50,366 nucleotides of DNA from Budvicia aquatica DSM 5075 = ATCC 35567 (lineage in GTDB: Bacteria > Pseudomonadota > Gammaproteobacteria > Enterobacterales > Enterobacteriaceae): assembly GCF_000427805.1 (NCBI RefSeq), contig NZ_ATYS01000040.1:1-50366 (forward strand), written 5' to 3'. Below, piece by piece: positions 27,066-36,985 of the stretch (position 1 is the first letter of the stretch; the number at the start of each line of letters is the position of its first letter). Position numbers and translations under genes: made by a program. The notes under the pieces were generated by a model. The model saw nothing but the letters and a program-made list of their open reading frames with translations, did not search any database and was not told the origin of the DNA.

Positions 27066-27595
27066 AGCCCGATGCCCGCCAGTCCGATGATAAGGAAAAT
27101 ACCTGATATCACATCAGTCAGGCGCATACGCGTATCCATCGCTTCAATCCGTTCCAGAAGAGGGCCCACTTGCCGTTCAACGGCTGCTTCAACCAGCCGT
27201 TCCGTTGTCTGTGCATCAGGCTGTGTGCTAGTGCCATCGATCACTACGGCGGATGGTTGCCCGGCCGTTGGGAGTGACAACTCAAAGCGTTCAGGTGCCA
27301 GTCGGGTAGTGGCAATATGTCCTTCCCCGGTATCCACGGTAATAACAACGTCTCCGGTTATCGGTGTGGGAACGGCAAAATGATACCCGCCGTTGGTATC
27401 GGTTTTCCCCGTAGCCACCGTCTGATTATTCATCTTAGCAACCCAGTTCACACCAGAAGGACGCCCCCCGCCGATAAAAAATGCATAACCGCCGATCTGC
27501 CCGGCATCAACCCGGGCAAAAAGTCGCAGGCTGTGGGCTGTTGCAGGGCCGATCTGCAGCATGAAAAACAGAGCAATAAAAACGCGGACCATCAA
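27041..27595 (-). CDS. nikL: nickel transporter accessory protein NikL-like
   Basis: 184 aa. A signal-like N-terminal helix (to about residue 20, ending TAHS), an exported beta-rich domain (TGKTDTNGGYHFAVP, a carboxypeptidase-regulatory-like strand pattern) and one C-terminal membrane helix (IFLIIGLAGIGLWIRSRGR). This layout, between nikM and nikQ, is that of NikL, which replaces NikN/CbiN in some nickel ECF transporters. The exported domain probably assists metal delivery to NikM. Confidence 0.8.
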   Translation of the reverse strand: MMVRVFIALFFMLQIGPATAHSLRLFARVDAGQIGGYAFFIGGGRPSGVNWVAKMNNQTVATGKTDTNGGYHFAVPTPITGDVVITVDTGEGHIATTRLAPERFELSLPTAGQPSAVVIDGTSTQPDAQTTERLVEAAVERQVGPLLERIEAMDTRMRLTDVISGIFLIIGLAGIGLWIRSRGR

Positions 27596-27596
27596 C

Positions 27597-28223
27597 TTAC
27601 TCCCTTCGGGCTGGCAGATAAGGAAACAATGCCAGTGGTTTTACACGCATAATAAAACCTACCACCACAGCGGTAATCGCGGCATCCGCCAGAGCCAGTG
27701 GAAGATATGTCAGCAAAAGTACCTTTGCTACGGGGGTAAACTCTGAGGATGAAAGCCAGAGCGATAGGGCAACCATTCCCCCCGTCGCCAGCACGCTAAA
27801 CACGGATCCAATAGCAGCAATCGCCCCCGCCCACAGCGGTGAGTCTGTACGGCGGATCATCGGTCCCAGTACCATTCCGACCAGTGCGCCGGGTAATGCA
27901 ATGTTAAGGGTATTCACTCCAAGCGTTGTTAATCCGCCAAAACCAAAGAGGACTGCCTGTAATATCAGTGCGACCAATACTGCCGGAAAGATACCCAGAC
28001 CAAGAAAGAGCCCCATGACTCCTGAGAGTAACAGATGTACGCTTGATGGTCCGACCGGTACTGAAATTAGTGATGCAGCAAAGAAAACCGCAGAGAGAAT
28101 GGCCATTCTAGGGATTGCTCTATCGTCGAGCTGTCGAAGCGCGAGAGCTACCCCGGAAGCTGCAATAATACCACCGCCTACCAGTACGGGAAGCGAGAGG
28201 ATACCATCAGGAATATGCGCCAT
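27597..28223 (-). CDS. nikM: nickel-specific ECF substrate-binding membrane protein
   Basis: 208-aa S-component of the CbiM/NikM family with about six helices. The N-terminus MAHIPDGILS carries the metal-binding His. In most relatives the protein starts MHIPDG, with the amino group and His2 binding the metal. Here an Ala is inserted; removal of Met by methionine aminopeptidase would put His back at position 2. The conserved segment around VGPSSVHLLLSGVMG holds the further His ligand. The gene follows nikK with a one-base gap. Confidence 0.9.
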   Translation of the reverse strand: MAHIPDGILSLPVLVGGGIIAASGVALALRQLDDRAIPRMAILSAVFFAASLISVPVGPSSVHLLLSGVMGLFLGLGIFPAVLVALILQAVLFGFGGLTTLGVNTLNIALPGALVGMVLGPMIRRTDSPLWAGAIAAIGSVFSVLATGGMVALSLWLSSSEFTPVAKVLLLTYLPLALADAAITAVVVGFIMRVKPLALFPYLPARRE

Positions 28224-28224
28224 T

Positions 28225-29001
28225 TTATTTCCCCATTGGGCTGGTATGAATCCAGATCAGCGCGCCTTCCTCTACGGGTACCTCTTTGCCGTCAGGCGAT
28301 TTCATCGGCTTATCCCCTTCGACCAATGCTGCGAATCCCCACCATCCGGACGCAGGCATCACATAGTTAAACGTGCCGTTCACATCGGCTTTGAGTACCT
28401 GAGTGATGTAAGCATCGTTCGGGGCTTTAATACCCGAATCATTAACATATTCAACTTCAATTTCAGCAAAGGGGACCGGTTTACCCGCTTTGGTCACCAC
28501 ACCTGAGAAAAGATTACCGGTCCACAAGCCTGTCGGGCGCGTTAACGGCTGGATTTCGACCGGTAAGCCAACCATCTCATCCCAACCTTCGCCGGAGGCA
28601 AAGCTATCCACAATCACTTTGGCATAATGCACAATATATTTATTTTCTGCCGGTTCCCAATAGGGTTGTGGTGTCACATAGAAGATGGCAGCCCCAGGCT
28701 CAGGCAGATTATAAGAAACCCGCCAGGTTACGGCTCCCTTATCAGACTGTTCAACCAATTTGTCAGTGAGATTGGTCTTAGTGCCATTAGCCAGAATGCC
28801 CACTTCAACGGGGCGTTTCATTGCCATCGTTGGTCCGCCCTCAAAGGGATGGGTAAAGACCAAATCCAAGGTGACATCCCCACCTTCAGGGAGTACGTCT
28901 GCGGAGGGAATAATTTCCTGAAAATGAGCGGCGGCGGGGAGCGCAAAAATGACGCTCAGTGTAGTCGCCAGAATAGTGCGGGAAAGTAACGGGGGAATCA
29001 T
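28225..29001 (-). CDS. nikK: DUF4198 periplasmic protein NikK
   Basis: 258 aa, signal peptide to about residue 25 (ATTLSVIFALPAAAHF), then a DUF4198 beta-sandwich region (FTHPFEGGPTM near residues 50-60, GLWTGNLFSGVVTKAGKPV near 160-178). NikK is the first component of nikKMLQO nickel transporters and is thought to gather Ni2+ in the periplasm. The first residue after cleavage would be His or close to it, an arrangement suited to metal binding. It is the first gene of the operon, divergent from ureA across a 1.06-kb AT-rich spacer. Confidence 0.87.
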   Translation of the reverse strand: MIPPLLSRTILATTLSVIFALPAAAHFQEIIPSADVLPEGGDVTLDLVFTHPFEGGPTMAMKRPVEVGILANGTKTNLTDKLVEQSDKGAVTWRVSYNLPEPGAAIFYVTPQPYWEPAENKYIVHYAKVIVDSFASGEGWDEMVGLPVEIQPLTRPTGLWTGNLFSGVVTKAGKPVPFAEIEVEYVNDSGIKAPNDAYITQVLKADVNGTFNYVMPASGWWGFAALVEGDKPMKSPDGKEVPVEEGALIWIHTSPMGK

Positions 29002-30062
29002 AACGCTCTCCTTGTTTAGTAATTCATATCATACGGTAACGTCTTTTTTGTTTGACTAAAGTATAGCCACGACTTTGTAAAGGCATCCAGAATGACTCCC
29101 GTTATTTATGTCATGATGGTGGTATGGACTTAATTAGCTTGAAAATGCCGGCTTTAGCACTCAATAAATGTTGATAACAATAATCAAATCAAGATCTGAT
29201 GAAATTTTGTGTTAATAATCATATTCTTGATTAGAAAGCACGCTACGTTTGAAAAGTAGACGCTAATGTATTTTCAGATATAGATTTCATAAAATCGGAT
29301 TATCAAGAGATTAATATATAATTTAGACTGTAATTCATACCCTTTCGATATTTAATATTTTATTGGGTAATTAACGGTTACCCTCCCTTCAACTAATAAC
29401 GGGGCGTTTCTCTATGTAGTAACGCTTTTATATTTATTGGTAATTAGTGCATCTAGACACCCCTTGTTATCTGTTTTTAACATTCTATTTGATGATAAGA
29501 AAATAAGAATGACCTTATTGATATTTTTTGTATTTTAATGGGTGCTTTTTTTTTAATCAGTTTGAGCTAACTGATTATTTTTTAATAAATTATAAGTTGT
29601 TATTGAACGTCTGGTAACACGCATTTGCATTAGCTATATATACTTTTATTTCATTAAGAAATAAACATTCTTTTTCGAACATGAAGCTACTATCTGCTTT
29701 TCAATCAACTTAATTAACTTTTATTTCGTTTTTTTTGGATTAATAATCTTGTTTCTTGGTGTTTTATCTTGTTATCCATTATTTTAAAGGAAATTGAAAA
29801 GCTTTGATACGGGTTTTTATTTTATTTTAATCAATAAGTAAAATAAATATCATTCGATTGATTGATTTTTTGGATTAAATTCCCATTAAATGCTGATTAA
29901 CTAGAGAATAAAACTAAATGTTAATTTTAGTTGTTTTTTTGAATAAAATCGTTTCTTCAACTATACCTTTATAGGTATATAGATCTGTTAGTAAATGACG
30001 GTTTTACAGGTAATTAGGTTTATATCACTGTTTTGGATAAATGAAACACTACAGGAGGGTTT
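29002..30062. promoter_or_regulatory. divergent control region nikK / ureA
   Basis: A 1.06-kb, very AT-rich gap with no coding frame, holding promoters for both operons. A TCATAC near 29025 resembles one half of a NikR box, but no paired GTATGA at the right distance was found. The inverted repeat at 29962-29979 is listed separately. No ureR-type regulator gene is present nearby. Confidence 0.5.
29962..29979 (+). promoter_or_regulatory. inverted repeat TATACCT-TTAT-AGGTATA, possible operator
   Basis: Perfect 7-base arms and 4-base centre, about 84 bases before the ureA start. The size suits a dimeric regulator. The regulator is unknown. Confidence 0.4.
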
Positions 30063-30365
30063 ATGCAACTCACCCCAAGAGAAATAGATAAGCTAATGAT
30101 ATACACACTGTCGGATGTCGCTTTAAAACGCAAAGCGCGTGGTTTGAAGCTAAATTATCCGGAAGCGGTTTCTATTATTACAGTCACCGCCCTTGAAGGT
30201 GCCAGAGATGGGAAAACGGTTGAAGATGTGATGAATGAGGCTCGGAAAGTATTAACCAAAGATGATGTTATGGAAGGGGTCAGCGATCTTATTCCTAACG
30301 TTCAGGTTGAGGCTATTTTTACGGATGGCAGTCGTTTAGTCACCATACACGATCCTATCCAATAA
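30063..30365 (+). CDS. ureA: urease subunit gamma
   Basis: 100-aa small structural subunit, full length for the family. [20 protein letters not shown] and [17 protein letters not shown] (about 41-57) are characteristic of UreA. With UreB and UreC it forms the (UreABC)3 urease that hydrolyses urea to ammonia and carbamate in the cytoplasm. It is the first gene of ureABCEFGD, preceded by an AGGAGGG-type ribosome-binding site. Confidence 0.96.
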   Translation: MQLTPREIDKLMIYTLSDVALKRKARGLKLNYPEAVSIITVTALEGARDGKTVEDVMNEARKVLTKDDVMEGVSDLIPNVQVEAIFTDGSRLVTIHDPIQ

Positions 30366-30421
30366 TATTTGCGCTGAAAAACATAACATCTTAAATGCAT
30401 TCTGATTGAGGATCCTGATAT

Positions 30422-30850
30422 ATGAACGCAAAAAAAAAGGACACTAAAGCTCCGCCGGTACCAATCGGAGGATGTGTTTTAAAGGACGAGCCCATTACAT
30501 TTAACGAAGATCGGCCGGTGACTAAGGTAAAAGTACGTAATACCGGCGACAGACCGATTCAGGTTGGCTCCCATTTTCACTTCTTTGAAGCCAATAAAGC
30601 GCTAGATTTCGATCGTGCCGCCGCATTTGGTAAACGTTTAAATATAACAGCAACAACCGCAATTCGTTTCGAACCCGGCGATGAGATTGAAGTTAGCCTT
30701 ATTCCGTTTGGTGGCAAACAGGCTATCTATGGTTTTAATAACTTAGTGGATGGTTGGGCTGGCGACAGCATGGTAGCTACGGGAGAGCGTGCTGAAAAAC
30801 GTATCGCTATACAGCGCGCTATCGATAACGGTTTTAAATCATCTAATTAG
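30422..30850 (+). CDS. ureB: urease subunit beta
   Basis: 142 aa. The N-terminal extension (MNAKKKDTKAPPVPIGG) is longer than in Klebsiella, where UreB is about 106 residues, and resembles the Yersinia form. Core motifs are VRNTGDRPIQVGSHFHFFEAN and FEPGDEIEVSLIPFGGKQ. It is a structural subunit without catalytic residues and has no further domains. Confidence 0.95.
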   Translation: MNAKKKDTKAPPVPIGGCVLKDEPITFNEDRPVTKVKVRNTGDRPIQVGSHFHFFEANKALDFDRAAAFGKRLNITATTAIRFEPGDEIEVSLIPFGGKQAIYGFNNLVDGWAGDSMVATGERAEKRIAIQRAIDNGFKSSN

Positions 30851-30916
30851 TTAATTGCTCATTTGATGTGCATGGCGTTGATGACTCACCCCATGTATCA
30901 AAAGAAGGAATGACAT

Positions 30917-32635
30917 ATGCCCCAAATTTCTAGAAAAGAATATGCCGGTCTGTTCGGCCCAACCACTGGTGATAAAATTCGTTTGGGTGATACCAATCTA
31001 TTTATAGAAATAGAAAAGAATTTATGCGGTTACGGTGAAGAGTCTGTTTACGGTGGCGGTAAGTCCCTGCGCGATGGTATGGGCGCAAATAACAATCTCA
31101 CCAGCGACAATGGTGTGTTGGATTTAGTGATTACTAATGTGACGATTGTTGATGCCAAGCTGGGTGTCCTCAAAGCTGACGTTGGTATCAAGAATGGCCA
31201 AATTGCCGGTATCGGTAAAAGTGGTAACCCAAATACCATGAGCGGTGTGACACAAGGCATGGTAGTCGGTGTCGGTACTGATGCTATCTCCGGTGAGCAT
31301 TTAATTTTGACTGCGGCGGGAATCGATTCCCATATCCATTTTATCTCTCCTCAGCAGGCCTATCATGCCCTGTCTAATGGCGTGACCACTTTCTTTGGTG
31401 GTGGTATCGGGCCAACGGATGGAACGAACGGAACAACGGTAACGCCGGGTCCATGGAACATTCGTAAAATGCTGCGTGCGATTGAAGGGCTGCCAATTAA
31501 CATCGGCCTGTTAGGTAAGGGTAATTCCTATGGTCGTGATCCGATGGTGGAACAAATTATTGCCGGCGTAGCCGGACTAAAAGTTCATGAAGACTGGGGC
31601 GCTACGCCTAATGCCATCCGCCATTCACTGCGTATTGCCGATGAAATGGATATTCAGGTTTCGGTCCATACCGACAGCCTGAACGAAGCGGGTTATGTAG
31701 AAAATACCGTTGATGCATTTGAAGGGCGCACAATACACACCTTCCATACCGAAGGTGCCGGTGGTGGACATGCTCCGGATATCATTAAAGTCGCAAGCCA
31801 GATGAACGTACTACCTAGTTCAACCAACCCGACACTGCCCTATGGTATCAACAGTCAGGCCGAATTATTCGACATGATTATGGTGTGCCATAACTTAAAT
31901 CCGAACGTACCGGCAGACGTATCCTTTGCTGAAAGTCGGGTGCGTCCGGAAACGATTGCGGCTGAAAACGTACTGCATGATATGGGCGTTATCTCCATGT
32001 TCTCCAGTGATTCTCAGGCCATGGGTCGAGTGGGTGAGAACTGGTTACGTATCGTGCAAACCGCTCATGCCATGAAGGAGTCGAGAGGCAAGCTACCCGA
32101 AGACGCTTCTGATAATGACAACTTCCGAGTGCTGCGCTATGTGGCAAAAATCACAATCAACCCGGCTATTGCTCAGGGTGTGAGCCATATTCTTGGCTCG
32201 GTTGAAGTTGGCAAAATGGCTGATTTGGTACTGTGGGATCCGCGTTTCTTTGGTGCGAAACCTAAGTTAGTCATTAAAGGCGGTTTAATCAATTGGGCTG
32301 TTATGGGCGACCCTAACGCCTCCTTACCAACACCGCAGCCAACGTACTATCGCCCGATGTTCGGTGCGATGGGCAAAACCATGCAAGATACCTGCATTAC
32401 GTTTGTTTCTCAGGCGGCACTGGAAGACGGCATTAAAGAAAAAGCCGGTTTGGAACGTCAAGTTCATGCAGTGAAAAATTGCCGTACTATTTCGAAACGC
32501 GATCTGGTACGCAACGATCAAACGCCGAATATTGAAGTCGATCCGGAAACCTTTGCCGTAAAAGTTGACGGTGTTCATGCAACCTGTAAACCGATTAACT
32601 CAGCGGTGATGAATCAGCGCTATTTCTTTGGCTAA
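30917..32635 (+). CDS. ureC: urease subunit alpha (catalytic)
   Basis: 572 aa, complete. Nickel ligands are visible: His139 and His141 (HIH), Lys222 (LKVHEDWG, carbamoylated to bridge both Ni ions), His251, His277 (HTFHTEG) and Asp365 (SSDSQAMG). The mobile flap reads MVCHNLNPN, with Cys324 and catalytic His325. The next residue is Asn326, where Klebsiella-type enzymes have His; Asn is found in the acid-optimum ureases of Yersinia and Morganella. Ribosome-binding site AAGGAATG. A long hairpin follows the stop, before ureE. Confidence 0.97.
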   Translation: MPQISRKEYAGLFGPTTGDKIRLGDTNLFIEIEKNLCGYGEESVYGGGKSLRDGMGANNNLTSDNGVLDLVITNVTIVDAKLGVLKADVGIKNGQIAGIGKSGNPNTMSGVTQGMVVGVGTDAISGEHLILTAAGIDSHIHFISPQQAYHALSNGVTTFFGGGIGPTDGTNGTTVTPGPWNIRKMLRAIEGLPINIGLLGKGNSYGRDPMVEQIIAGVAGLKVHEDWGATPNAIRHSLRIADEMDIQVSVHTDSLNEAGYVENTVDAFEGRTIHTFHTEGAGGGHAPDIIKVASQMNVLPSSTNPTLPYGINSQAELFDMIMVCHNLNPNVPADVSFAESRVRPETIAAENVLHDMGVISMFSSDSQAMGRVGENWLRIVQTAHAMKESRGKLPEDASDNDNFRVLRYVAKITINPAIAQGVSHILGSVEVGKMADLVLWDPRFFGAKPKLVIKGGLINWAVMGDPNASLPTPQPTYYRPMFGAMGKTMQDTCITFVSQAALEDGIKEKAGLERQVHAVKNCRTISKRDLVRNDQTPNIEVDPETFAVKVDGVHATCKPINSAVMNQRYFFG

Positions 32636-32650
32636 TTGTTATTAAGCAAC

Positions 32651-32694
32651 GGGGTATAGCCGGAGGGCTGGCAACGATTTTTCGGTTATACCCC
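32651..32694 (+). promoter_or_regulatory. long hairpin between ureC and ureE (attenuator or processing site)
   Basis: Twelve-base stem (32651-32662 with 32683-32694, one G-U pair), 20-base loop, then TTATTTT. It separates the structural genes ureABC from the accessory genes ureEFGD and could reduce read-through or protect the ureABC message. Confidence 0.6.
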
Positions 32695-32772
32695 TTATTT
32701 TAGATTGCTTATTCGGCAACTGAATGCCGTTTTCTATCTGGTAGTTCGACTAAGGTTAGAGGGTAAAAAAAG

Positions 32773-33399
32773 ATGATTGTGATTGAGCGAATACTCGGAA
32801 ACTTAAAACGAGAGCCTGAATGGCAAACTAAGCTGGCTGATGCAACGCTGGATTTTGTTGCTCTGGATCAGTGGGAAGCCCAAAAAAGCCGCTGCCGGAA
32901 ACAAAGCCAACAGGGGTTAGATCTGGGCATTTCTCTCGACCGTAATACTATTCTTAAAGACGGTGATGTGCTGCTGTGGGATGAAGCACAGCGTAGTGCC
33001 GTCGTGGTACAGATCAGTTTACGCGACGTGATGGTGATTGATTTAAACGAACTAAAAACTCTGCCAATCGATGAATCTATTAAGCTCGGTTTTGATTTAG
33101 GCCACGCCTTAGGGAATCAACACTGGAAGGCCGTGGTTAAAAATAATCAGGTTTATATTCCGCTGACCGTAGCAACAAAAATGATGGATTCGGTGATGAG
33201 AACGCACGGTTTCCAACATTTGCCATATACCTTTGTTCAAGGTGAATCGATCCTTGAGTCTCTGACTAACGGTGAAGCACGACTGCTATTTGGCGGCGCT
33301 GAAGATTCAGATACCCATGTGCACGTTGCCAGCCCGTTAGATAAACCTGAAGCAATTATGCCTCACAAGATAGTTGGAATTATTAGCGGTAGTAAATAA
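32773..33399 (+). CDS. ureE: urease accessory protein UreE, nickel metallochaperone
   Basis: 208 aa with UreE N-terminal peptide-binding-like and C-terminal metal-binding domains ([16 protein letters not shown] near residues 107-122, containing the conserved His of the dimer metal site). The His-rich tail of Klebsiella UreE is absent; only THVHVASP remains. It delivers Ni2+ to the UreDFG-apo-urease complex. The segment from about residue 25 to 60 matches the extended Yersinia type. Confidence 0.93.
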   Translation: MIVIERILGNLKREPEWQTKLADATLDFVALDQWEAQKSRCRKQSQQGLDLGISLDRNTILKDGDVLLWDEAQRSAVVVQISLRDVMVIDLNELKTLPIDESIKLGFDLGHALGNQHWKAVVKNNQVYIPLTVATKMMDSVMRTHGFQHLPYTFVQGESILESLTNGEARLLFGGAEDSDTHVHVASPLDKPEAIMPHKIVGIISGSK

Positions 33400-33428
33400 C
33401 AAACACTGCACTAGTGAGGGCGTTTACG

Positions 33429-34115
33429 GTGGATGCATCAAAACTAATTCGTATTATGCAGTTTGGCGACTCGGTATTACCGGTCGGTGCCTTTACGTTT
33501 TCGAACGGCGTGGAATCGGCTATACAGACCGGGGTGGTTCATGATGTCGCAACGTTAAAAGAGTTTGTTCTTACTGCATTAAAACAGGCCGCTAACGGTG
33601 ATGCTATGGGGTTGGTGGTTGCGCACAAAGCGGTAGTCGCCAACGATCGTGAGGCAATCATTCAGACCGATTGGGCAATCAACAATCGTAAACTCAATGA
33701 AGAAAACCGCTTAATGACCACCAGAATGGGTAAAAAATTGGCTGAAATGTCGATTTATGTTGTTGATGACCCTCTGATTAGCTGGTGGCTGGAGCAAATT
33801 AAAAGCCGCAATGTGCCCGGTACTTATCCGGTTACTCAGGCGCTTGTTATGGCAGTCCAAGGCGTCAGCCAGCGAGAGACGGTCGTTATGCATCAATATG
33901 GTGTAGCAATGACCATTTTGAGCGCTGCGATGCGCTTAATGAGAGTGACCCACTTAGATACACAACGTATTTTATTTGATTTAAATCAGTCTATTGAAGT
34001 CTTTTGTGATAATGCGGAAGCTGGTGATATCGAGAAAATGAACGCCTATATCCCTATTATTGACGTACTGGCTTCTGTCCATGTAAAAGCCCACGTCCGG
34101 CTATTTATGAACTAG
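33429..34115 (+). CDS. ureF: urease accessory protein UreF
   Basis: 228 aa from GTG 33429, chosen because GAGGG at 33416-33420 is at good spacing and the resulting start ([15 protein letters not shown]) matches related UreF proteins; GTG 33414 in the same frame would add five residues. The all-helical protein has [18 protein letters not shown] near the N-terminus. UreF joins UreD and UreG in the maturation complex and gates GTP hydrolysis by UreG. Confidence 0.93.
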   Translation: MDASKLIRIMQFGDSVLPVGAFTFSNGVESAIQTGVVHDVATLKEFVLTALKQAANGDAMGLVVAHKAVVANDREAIIQTDWAINNRKLNEENRLMTTRMGKKLAEMSIYVVDDPLISWWLEQIKSRNVPGTYPVTQALVMAVQGVSQRETVVMHQYGVAMTILSAAMRLMRVTHLDTQRILFDLNQSIEVFCDNAEAGDIEKMNAYIPIIDVLASVHVKAHVRLFMN

Positions 34116-34210
34116 GGATTGAATCAGTAAATTCATACGTTATTGGGTGATTTTGTTGTTGGGTCGTGTTGTACGACTATACGTAAAAAAATAAGACAAG
34201 AGGGTATCCT

Positions 34211-34852
34211 GTGAAAAAAATTACGCGCATTGGTATTGGGGGCCCGGTTGGCTCAGGTAAAACGGCAATTATTGAGGTTATTACCCCTATTCTTATCAAA
34301 CGTGGCATCAAGCCACTGATTATCACCAATGATATTGTAACGACGGAAGATGCCAAGCAGGTAAAACGTACCTTAAAAGGTATTTTGGATGAAGAAAAAA
34401 TTCTGGGGGTTGAAACCGGCGCTTGTCCGCATACCGCAGTACGTGAAGATCCGAGTATGAATATCGCTGCAGTTGAAGATATGGAAGAGCGTTTTCCTGA
34501 TAGTGATTTGATCATGATCGAAAGTGGCGGTGATAACTTAACCCTAACGTTCAGCCCTGCACTGGCGGACTTTTATATCTATGTTATTGACGTTGCCGAA
34601 GGCGAGAAAATCCCGCGTAAAAATGGCCCGGGGTTAGTTCAGGCCGATATTTTAGTGATCAATAAAATTGATTTAGCGCCTTATGTTGGTGCCAGCCTTG
34701 ACGTGATGGAAAGTGATACCAAAGTGGTTCGTGGCGATCGTCCTTATATTTTAACTAACTGCAAAACAGGACAAGGGATTGAACAACTGGTCGATATGAT
34801 TATGCGAGATTTCTTATTCACGCACGTTAGTGTAGAAGGGCAAACCGTATGA
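34211..34852 (+). CDS. ureG: urease accessory protein UreG, GTPase
   Basis: 213-aa SIMIBI-class GTPase. P-loop GIGGPVGSGKTA, Cys-Pro-His nickel motif in ETGACPHTA, ESGGDNLT switch and NKIDLAP for guanine recognition are all intact. It uses GTP to insert Ni2+ and CO2 into apo-UreC. The start is GTG after GAGGGTATCCT. The stop overlaps the ureD start (ATGA). Confidence 0.96.
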   Translation: MKKITRIGIGGPVGSGKTAIIEVITPILIKRGIKPLIITNDIVTTEDAKQVKRTLKGILDEEKILGVETGACPHTAVREDPSMNIAAVEDMEERFPDSDLIMIESGGDNLTLTFSPALADFYIYVIDVAEGEKIPRKNGPGLVQADILVINKIDLAPYVGASLDVMESDTKVVRGDRPYILTNCKTGQGIEQLVDMIMRDFLFTHVSVEGQTV

Positions 34853-35808
34853 CATCACAGAGTGAGAGTATCAGTGCAACACCTTCGAGGGCACGAGCTC
34901 ATTCATTAGGCATTGACGCACCAGAGTTAGTGAGTTATCAGGATGAGCCGGCGCAAATGCACAGCGGGGCCGTAGGTAAAAGCGGCTACCTTAAACTGCG
35001 CTTTACCAAAAAAGAGTATCGAAGCGTACTGGCTGAAATGGAAAGAAGAACGCCTTCGATGGTCCAGAAAGCGCTGTATTGGGATGAGGCTTTTCCTGAA
35101 CTCCCGTGCGTCACCATGATTTCAGTTGCCGGCTGTATTCTACAAGGGGATCGACTGGCTCTGGATATACAGGTTGACTCGGGTGCCTGCGGGCATGTGA
35201 CCACGCAGTCGGCAACTAAAATACATTCAATGAACGCAAACTATGCCACCCAGGTACAGAACCTTAGGGTAGAAGAAGGCGGCTACCTTGAATTAATGCC
35301 TGACCAAATGATCCCTCATCGAAATGCACGTTTTATTACCGATACCAGGATCAAAATACATCCAACGGCGACGCTTATCTATTCCGAGATTTTGATGTCG
35401 GGTCGTAAGCATCATCACGTTGATGAACATTTTGGTTTCGACGTATTTTCATCAAAGATTATGGCCGAGAACTTCGAAGGGAAAGAGCTGTTTGTAGAAA
35501 AGTACGTACTGGAACCTAAAAAAGAGAGCATGAGTGCGGTGGGCGTCATGCAGGATTATGACGTGTTTGGCAATGTTGTATTACTCACCCCGGAAGAACA
35601 CCATGCGCGTATTTTGGCCAGAGTCGTACCAAGGTTTGACGGGAGCATTGCCAGTGGTGCTTCTGTTTTACCGAATAATTGTGGGCTTATTTTTAAGGTA
35701 TTGGGCAAGGATAGCCCGGGCGTTAAAGCAGAGATCCGCAATTTTTGGCAGGTAGCACGGGAAGAGATTTTAGGCATTACGTTACCGAAACAGTTTTTAT
35801 GGCGTTAG
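34849..35808 (+). CDS. ureD: urease accessory protein UreD
   Basis: 319 aa, also called UreH in some species. Conserved segments SGACGHVTTQSATKIHSMN (about residues 108-126) and the beta-helical core of the UreD family are visible. It contacts apo-urease directly and forms the tunnel for nickel from UreG. It is translationally coupled to ureG. Placement of ureD at the end of the operon is the Yersinia order, in contrast to ureD-first in Klebsiella. Confidence 0.95.
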   Translation: MTSQSESISATPSRARAHSLGIDAPELVSYQDEPAQMHSGAVGKSGYLKLRFTKKEYRSVLAEMERRTPSMVQKALYWDEAFPELPCVTMISVAGCILQGDRLALDIQVDSGACGHVTTQSATKIHSMNANYATQVQNLRVEEGGYLELMPDQMIPHRNARFITDTRIKIHPTATLIYSEILMSGRKHHHVDEHFGFDVFSSKIMAENFEGKELFVEKYVLEPKKESMSAVGVMQDYDVFGNVVLLTPEEHHARILARVVPRFDGSIASGASVLPNNCGLIFKVLGKDSPGVKAEIRNFWQVAREEILGITLPKQFLWR

Positions 35809-35868
35809 CTTATTAATAGCTAAACATGACTAAGCGATTTGTCCTGCTAATGACGGGAGATGTAAACC

Positions 35869-36864
35869 ATGAGTGCGATACCTGTAAATGACTCCGCGTG
35901 GGCGAAGCTGGTCAAAAGTAATATTTTTATTGAGTTTATTGATACCACTTTGCGCGGCTGTTCCCAAGTTATGTTTCAGAGTAATCCATTAACTGGATTA
36001 CTCTTTTTTGTAGCCATTTTTATTGGTGCTTATACAGAAGGAATACCCGCAGTTGCATTCGGGTGTCTGCTCGGGACCGCCATATCAACCTTTGTAGCCT
36101 ATGTCAGTATTGATGACAGAAAATCACTGCGGGCAGGATTGTTCGGTTATAACGGTTGCTTGCTGGGCGCTGCATTACCGACTTTCCTTGCTACATCGCC
36201 TGTCATGTGGGCCTGCCTTGTTTTGGGGGCTATCGTTACGGTTATTGCTACGATAAGCCTTGCTGATTTTTTAAAGAACTGGAAAGTTGCCGCTTTGACT
36301 GCTCCGTTTGTTTTAACAACCTGGGTAATTTTGCTTGCCAGTTACTCTTTTTCTGGCGTGATGGGCGCACATCTGCCGGCCCCTGCGTTACCCCATGAAT
36401 TTGTACCGACGGTAAATAGTGTTTTTGACAGTATTTCAATGCTGGATGCCATGTTTAACGGTGTTTCACAGGTATTTTTATTTAGCAGCATAATTGGCGG
36501 CATCATTTTTCTAATCGGGCTGGCCGTTGAATCTATTTGGGCTGCGGTTTTTGGTTTAGTCGGTACCCTGCTTGCTCTGCTGACATCCGTGGTGCTATTT
36601 GCCGACCCTGGCAGTATTAATATTGGCCTTTACTCGTTCAGTGCGGTACTGACGGCAATAGCCTTAGGCTCCACCTTTAATAAGCCAAGCTGGAAAGTGT
36701 TTATTTATACCATCGTAGGCGTCATTTTTACGGTATTTGTACAGGGCGCTCTGGACACCACGTTAGCACCGTTGGGAATTCCGACCTTAACCATGCCTTT
36801 CGTGCTGACATCATGGCTATTCTTGGTACCGAATAAAGATATTGTTCCGGAACATAGAAAATAG
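35869..36864 (+). CDS. yut: urea channel, UT family
   Basis: 331-aa inner-membrane protein of the urea transporter family with two similar halves; the FQSNPLTGLLFFVAIFIGA segment and its counterpart near STFNKPSWKVFIYTI frame the pore repeats. It allows rapid urea entry for the urease encoded just upstream. The gap of 60 bases after ureD and an own ribosome-binding site (ACGGGAGATG) suggest it belongs to the same transcript. The gene name follows Yersinia usage. Confidence 0.9.
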   Translation: MSAIPVNDSAWAKLVKSNIFIEFIDTTLRGCSQVMFQSNPLTGLLFFVAIFIGAYTEGIPAVAFGCLLGTAISTFVAYVSIDDRKSLRAGLFGYNGCLLGAALPTFLATSPVMWACLVLGAIVTVIATISLADFLKNWKVAALTAPFVLTTWVILLASYSFSGVMGAHLPAPALPHEFVPTVNSVFDSISMLDAMFNGVSQVFLFSSIIGGIIFLIGLAVESIWAAVFGLVGTLLALLTSVVLFADPGSINIGLYSFSAVLTAIALGSTFNKPSWKVFIYTIVGVIFTVFVQGALDTTLAPLGIPTLTMPFVLTSWLFLVPNKDIVPEHRK

Positions 36865-36873
36865 ATAGCTATG

Positions 36874-36906
36874 CGCTGTAGGTGGCTATTTTTATCACTT
36901 ACAGCG
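36874..36906 (+). terminator. hairpin closing the urease/urea-channel operon
   Basis: Eleven-base stem (36874-36884 with 36896-36906, one G-U pair) starting ten bases after the yut stop. It lacks a strong T tract, so termination may be partial or rho-dependent. Confidence 0.5.
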
Positions 36907-36985
36907 TGTTAATCGGGCGGATACATCCAGAGATAAATCAGATTATCTCTACTTTAGATATCGATAATAGCGAAGAGTACTTTCA

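Noticed and set aside
29020-29045. NikR operator before nikK
   Set aside because: Only one half (TCATAC) is seen; the required GTATGA at the correct spacing is absent.
30063-35808. UreR-type urea-inducible control
   Set aside because: No AraC-family regulator gene is present in or near the urease locus.
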